Made by a program: the position numbers and the translations under genes. Shown in pieces: positions 18,745-21,776 of a stretch of DNA of 21,776 bases. Numbering within the stretch: position 1 is the first letter of the stretch; every line of letters begins with the position of its first letter. The DNA lies in the NCBI GenBank assembly GCA_018257865.1, contig JAEUBA010000225.1, forward strand, positions 1-21,776. The letters run 5' to 3'. Origin of the DNA: Stereocaulon alpinum. Its lineage: Eukaryota > Ascomycota > Lecanoromycetes > Lecanorales > Stereocaulaceae. The notes under the pieces are model-generated. The model saw only the letters and a program-made list of their open reading frames with translations. It was not told the origin of the DNA and did no database searches.

Positions 18745-20360
18745 TTACCTCCCCCCTTAAGAAAGTATCGACCCTAATACGTATAAGTAGTCTCCTATTA
18801 GCTAGGACTACTAGGCTTTCTAGGGTAATAGCGGTAGAAGTCTATAACTATATTAGCTACGTATTCGAACTTATTACTATCTACGTTATACTATTAACGA
18901 TCCGGTTACTCCTTATCCTTCTACTTAATATAGAATTATAAACGGCGCTTCTTTCCTATCTAGCGGGTATCTAAAATCTTATCTAATTCCTATTCGTTTT
19001 CGTTATTAATAACTATCAGCCCTAGGGGTTTAATATATTATTTAAGTAGGGGATCGCTCGCAGCCTTACGTAATAGGCTAGGGTAAAATATATTATAGAT
19101 CCGTATACTTACTAGGAGCTCTAAGCGATAGAAATATCCTACTTTCTCTATAACTCTAAATAATCTTAATATTTTATTATCTAGCTTCTTACTTAGCCGT
19201 AATATAATAATATTTCTACTAGATAGAAAGACTAGATCTCCTACTTTATAGGATATATTAAATTAGTAGCGATTCGCCTAGTCTATTATCTATTTACGGC
19301 TTTAAGCGGACTACTCCTTAATAAATTCTAATATATCTACTATTTTATCCGTAATATCGTTAGCCTTAGTAGCCTACGTCCTTTCTTAGGCGGAGGGGCT
19401 AGGCTCTACTAGCAGCGAGAAAGATATATAGGGGTAGAAGCCCTTATTAGCGAAGAACGGAGAGATTTTAGTAGTATTAGTAGTAGTATTATTATTAGCG
19501 AATTTAGCGATAGGTAGCTAATAGACCTAATCGTCCTATATATAGAAGTAGTAGGTCCTTAGTTACCGCTCGATATCCTAATTAGTTCTTTCGGTTTATC
19601 TATTAGTTTCCGGGTAGAACGCTATAGATAGCTTTACCTTAATTCGTAATTATTTATATAATACCTTCTAAACTAATAAGATAAACTATAGGCCTTAATC
19701 TAATACTATAAAATTAGGTAGACTATAGGTATAGAAGACGTAGTTAAGTAGGATATCTATTATAGCCTCTATAGAGGTTCCTTTATTAATAGTAGTATAT
19801 AAGGCGTAGTACTATTCCTTAGTAAGGTAGTCTACTAGTATATAAATAGTATTATAGTTATCTTAAATAGGGAGACCTATAATAAAGTCTATTAAGATAT
19901 CTTATTAATACTATTCTAGAGTTAGTAGGGGTTATAGGAGTCTATTATACTAATCTCTTAGCGCCTTACTTCTTTAGTATATATAGTAATTACGGATATG
20001 GCGTACTACTTCCTCTTTTATACCTAACTAGTAGAATTAATACTTTAGAATCTCTAGTATATAGTCTCTTCCTAAGTAACCGCTTACGAGGAGATTATAG
20101 CTTTCCTTTATAAGCTTAATATAAAGCTTTAGTAAAGTAGGGACCTAAAGGCGTTCTTTATAGAAGAGGGTATAATAGTATTAGGAGTAGTACCTAAGGT
20201 TAATACCCTTAAAGATCTAAGTAGGATTCTTCTTAATAGCCTCTTATAGCTACGTATAGTCCTTATTATCCTAATTAGCTAATATAATTTTAGTATAGAG
20301 AGGTAAGTCCTTATCTATTAATATATTAATTTACTCCTCTAAAGGTTCTTAGTCTACTAA
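18745..20360 (-). pseudogene. Integrase and chromodomain of the minus-strand chromovirus (RIP-degraded)
   Basis: The minus-strand frame shows the zinc-binding N-terminal part (RHIRNYYIYQRSKALR near 20000-19950). The catalytic core follows, with ILIDFIIGLPIQDNYN near 19890, ILVDYLTKE, FIVLDQGLQFIL near 19690, and PETNRQTERTN near 19600 (some residues read through TAG as Gln). The Asp residues of the core are largely kept. The C-terminal domain has YKVGDLVFLSSRNI near 19250, and the chromodomain-like part includes ELDKILDTRQIGKKRRL near 18975-18930. The chromodomain would tether integration to heterochromatin. The protein runs into the polypurine tract at its end (RYFLKGGGN), as is usual for this group. 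Confidence 0.8.
18748..18758 (-). other. Polypurine tract of the minus-strand chromovirus
   Basis: On the minus strand, aaggggggagg lies 3 bp before the LTR start. This is the priming site for plus-strand cDNA synthesis in LTR retrotransposons, and its position fixes the LTR edge. Confidence 0.65.
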
Positions 20361-20374
20361 GAAGATTATATCCT

Positions 20375-21000
20375 TTCTTAGTTTATATTCTATTCCCGTA
20401 AGGGTTATAGAGAAGTACTAAACTTAGTACTTCTTTAGGTTCTAAGTAAGTAGGTAGAAGGCTATTATACTAATTTAACTAATATCTAACGCCTTATTTT
20501 CTTTAGGCGGGGGAGGAGTAGGCTAAGACGTACTAACCTTCTTTAGTTTAGGTTTTACTATAGTAATCTTAGTAGGCTTTACTAGCTTTAACTCCTAAAC
20601 TAGAGGTAGGCGGCTTAGGCGAAGGTATACTAGTATAGTTATAATACCTTAGTATAAAGATAATATAATTATCTACTATATTTAGTAGTACCTTATACTT
20701 ATTTATCTATAGCTTACTAAGGATAATATATTAATTACCTAAGTTAGTAATAAGTATAGGTACGGTAGACTCTATATAATCGCTAACTTATATAGAAGGA
20801 TAGATTATATAGGTAATAGGCTTCCTTCTTATCTTACTATTATATCCATAAAGGTATCGGGGTTTAGAAAGGGGAATAGGGATAATATTAAGGGTATTAG
20901 AAAGGATTTATACTTCTTTTTTATTAATAAATAAGTATATAGTAGTACTAGTATTAGTAAGAGCTTTTAATTTATATTTCTTATCCTAAGCTATTAAGGT
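20375..21000 (-). pseudogene. Protease and PR-RT linker of the minus-strand chromovirus (RIP-degraded)
   Basis: The minus strand reads LKALTNTSTTIYLFINKKEV at about 20970-20910, where the family has 'a-L-v-D-T-G-A-s-g-x-a-F-I', so the catalytic Asp is Asn. It continues with IPLSKPRYLYGYN and KPITYII. The linker after it contains ISIIAFYLLTQNLKKYQ and FSITLTGIEYKLRKD, typical of the stretch between protease and RT in fungal chromoviruses. The frame then jumps into sequence of the RNase H-integrase region. Confidence 0.7.
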
Positions 21001-21646
21001 AATAGGATATATAAATAAACGCCTACTAAAGGGATTATAGAATTCTACGGATAATAAGAATAGTAGGTCCTTAGGGGTAACTTCCCTAAAGATAGCTAGT
21101 TTTTTAAATTAAATAACTCCTTAACTTCTTTAGTATCTCTAATATCTTTATCTTCGCTAGCGACTTCTTATACTACTTTATAAAAATACTTAAGGTATTT
21201 AGTAGCGAAATAGCCTTCTTTATTATAATAGAAATACTTTAGCTTATCCTTTAATATAGGACGCTCCTCCTTAAAATATTCCTCTTTATAGGTATTAGGT
21301 AGGGAGCGGGTAGTTATACCTTTAAAGGTAACTTAGCGGTTTATATAAGGGATTAGAATAGATAAGGGGGCTTACTAGCTCCTTATCTTAAGGATACTAT
21401 AAGGGTTAGTATTTAGATAAGGCTTTATTATAGCTTCTTTAGCTCTAATATTATATATCTCCTAATTAGCGACTATAAAGAACTCGTTAAAGGTAGTATA
21501 GTCCTTATTTATCTTATATTTTTTAGTATAAATATCCCTTTTTAGGGCGGGGGAGATTTTCTTATATAGATCCTTAAACTAGTATTTAATATTAATTTTC
21601 CTAGTAGTTATAAGTTAAGTAAATTTAATCTAGAAATTATTATAGG
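21000..21646 (-). pseudogene. Gag (C-terminal part) of the minus-strand chromovirus (RIP-degraded)
   Basis: The minus-strand frame contains ALKRDIYTKKYKINKDYTTFN (partly quoted) and EFFIVANQEIYNIRA at about 21560-21450. A zinc knuckle lies at about 21236-21190, reading KYFYYNKEGYFATKY, where the family has CxxCxxxGHxxxxC; Cys and His have become Tyr. The N-terminal capsid part is absent because T5 inserted at about 21648. It would bind and package RNA. Confidence 0.7.
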
Positions 21647-21647
21647 T

Positions 21648-21776
21648 TGATTAATTGATTGGTTTATACGCCTATTCTAGTATCTATATATACTAATAAG
21701 GGTGTTCTATTATATTATTTGTGAAACTAGTAGATGGTACACGTAGTGTGCCTTTCCTAGCCGTAAGAGAAACTAT
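21648..21776 (-). mobile_element. T element copy T5, 3' end only
   Basis: It starts with the reversed AATC tail (ttgattaattgattgg), then the 60-bp LINE-like terminus and the palindrome region, and runs off the window. It keeps more TG and CA (tttgtgaaac, gatggtacacgtagtgtgcc) than T1, T2 or T4, so it is less RIPped and gives the best view of the original T sequence. It interrupts the Gag of the minus-strand chromovirus. Confidence 0.8.

Larger units (their letters stand above)
18745..21647 (-). mobile_element. Chromovirus (Ty3/Gypsy) on the minus strand with RT/RNase H deleted
   Basis: Read on the minus strand from 21647 the order is Gag, protease, integrase, chromodomain, polypurine tract and LTR. 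The region between the protease-RT linker and the RNase H-integrase linker is missing, with the junction at about 20345-20375. The body is about 2.9 kb where an intact gag-pol of this type is usually well over 4 kb. It is a different subfamily from G1, judged by its protease and chromodomain sequences. Its Gag start is cut by the T5 insertion at about 21648. The element lies in the integrase relic at its left edge. Confidence 0.8.

Noticed and set aside
1..21776. Inverted T ends at both window edges as termini of one 21-kb element.
   Set aside because: T1 and T5 are 3' ends of separate T insertions: other T copies in the window are complete 1.19-kb units with their own target duplications, and T1 and T5 sit in different Gypsy elements.

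Overview
This window looks like a gene-free, transposon-packed, AT-rich block from a filamentous ascomycete (Pezizomycotina) in which repeat-induced point mutation (RIP) has run close to saturation. CpA and TpG are almost absent (none, for example, in 4081-4500), TpA is everywhere, CpG is largely kept, and all recognisable reading frames are broken by TAA and TAG at former Gln and Trp codons. Surviving protein signatures show the expected His to Tyr, Asp to Asn and Met to Ile changes. No intact protein-coding gene was found. The species cannot be named from this sequence.

Layout. A plus-strand chromodomain-type Ty3/Gypsy element (G1) runs from about 125 to about 13.8 kb and is split by later insertions. 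Gag, protease and the start of RT lie at 125-2735, the RT core at 9765-10129, and the RT end, RNase H, integrase and chromodomain at 11441-13800. Inserted in it are two full copies of a 1.19-kb minus-strand element here called T (T2 at 2736-3927, T4 at 10256-11440), a near full-length plus-strand Tad1-like LINE (3941-9764), and a 110-bp hairpin insert (10130-10239). The LINE carries a 108-bp inverted copy of that hairpin insert (7763-7870) and an unrelated 271-bp insert (8107-8377). The 3' ends of two further T copies close the window in opposite orientations (1-124 plus, 21648-21776 minus).

From 13.8 to 14.7 kb there is probable LTR and unassigned sequence. From 14.75 to 16.75 kb there is a plus-strand relic resembling the fungal OrsD/DUF3505 telomere- and transposon-associated family. 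A 127-bp MITE-like repeat (16760-16886) and a tRNA-like relic (about 16896-16966) follow. Next is a plus-strand relic of an integrase-core-domain transposase (about 17200-18551), interrupted by a second, inverted MITE copy (18067-18197). The right end is a minus-strand chromovirus (18552-21647) with a 193-bp 3' LTR, a polypurine tract, chromodomain, integrase, protease and gag, but with its RT/RNase H deleted.

The most interesting signals are four. First, T shares its last 60 bp and an (AATC)n tail with the LINE, so T is probably a non-autonomous element moved by LINE machinery. Second, one 13-bp target is present in three copies, because T and the LINE landed at the same site in opposite orientations. 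Third, the 108/110-bp insert keeps CA and TG within otherwise RIP-saturated DNA and can fold into a long hairpin. Fourth, three unrelated short inserts all begin TATAAGG directly after a TAGG or AGGG target, which gives intron-like ends. All family calls come from reading degenerate translations and memory of the families, without any database search.
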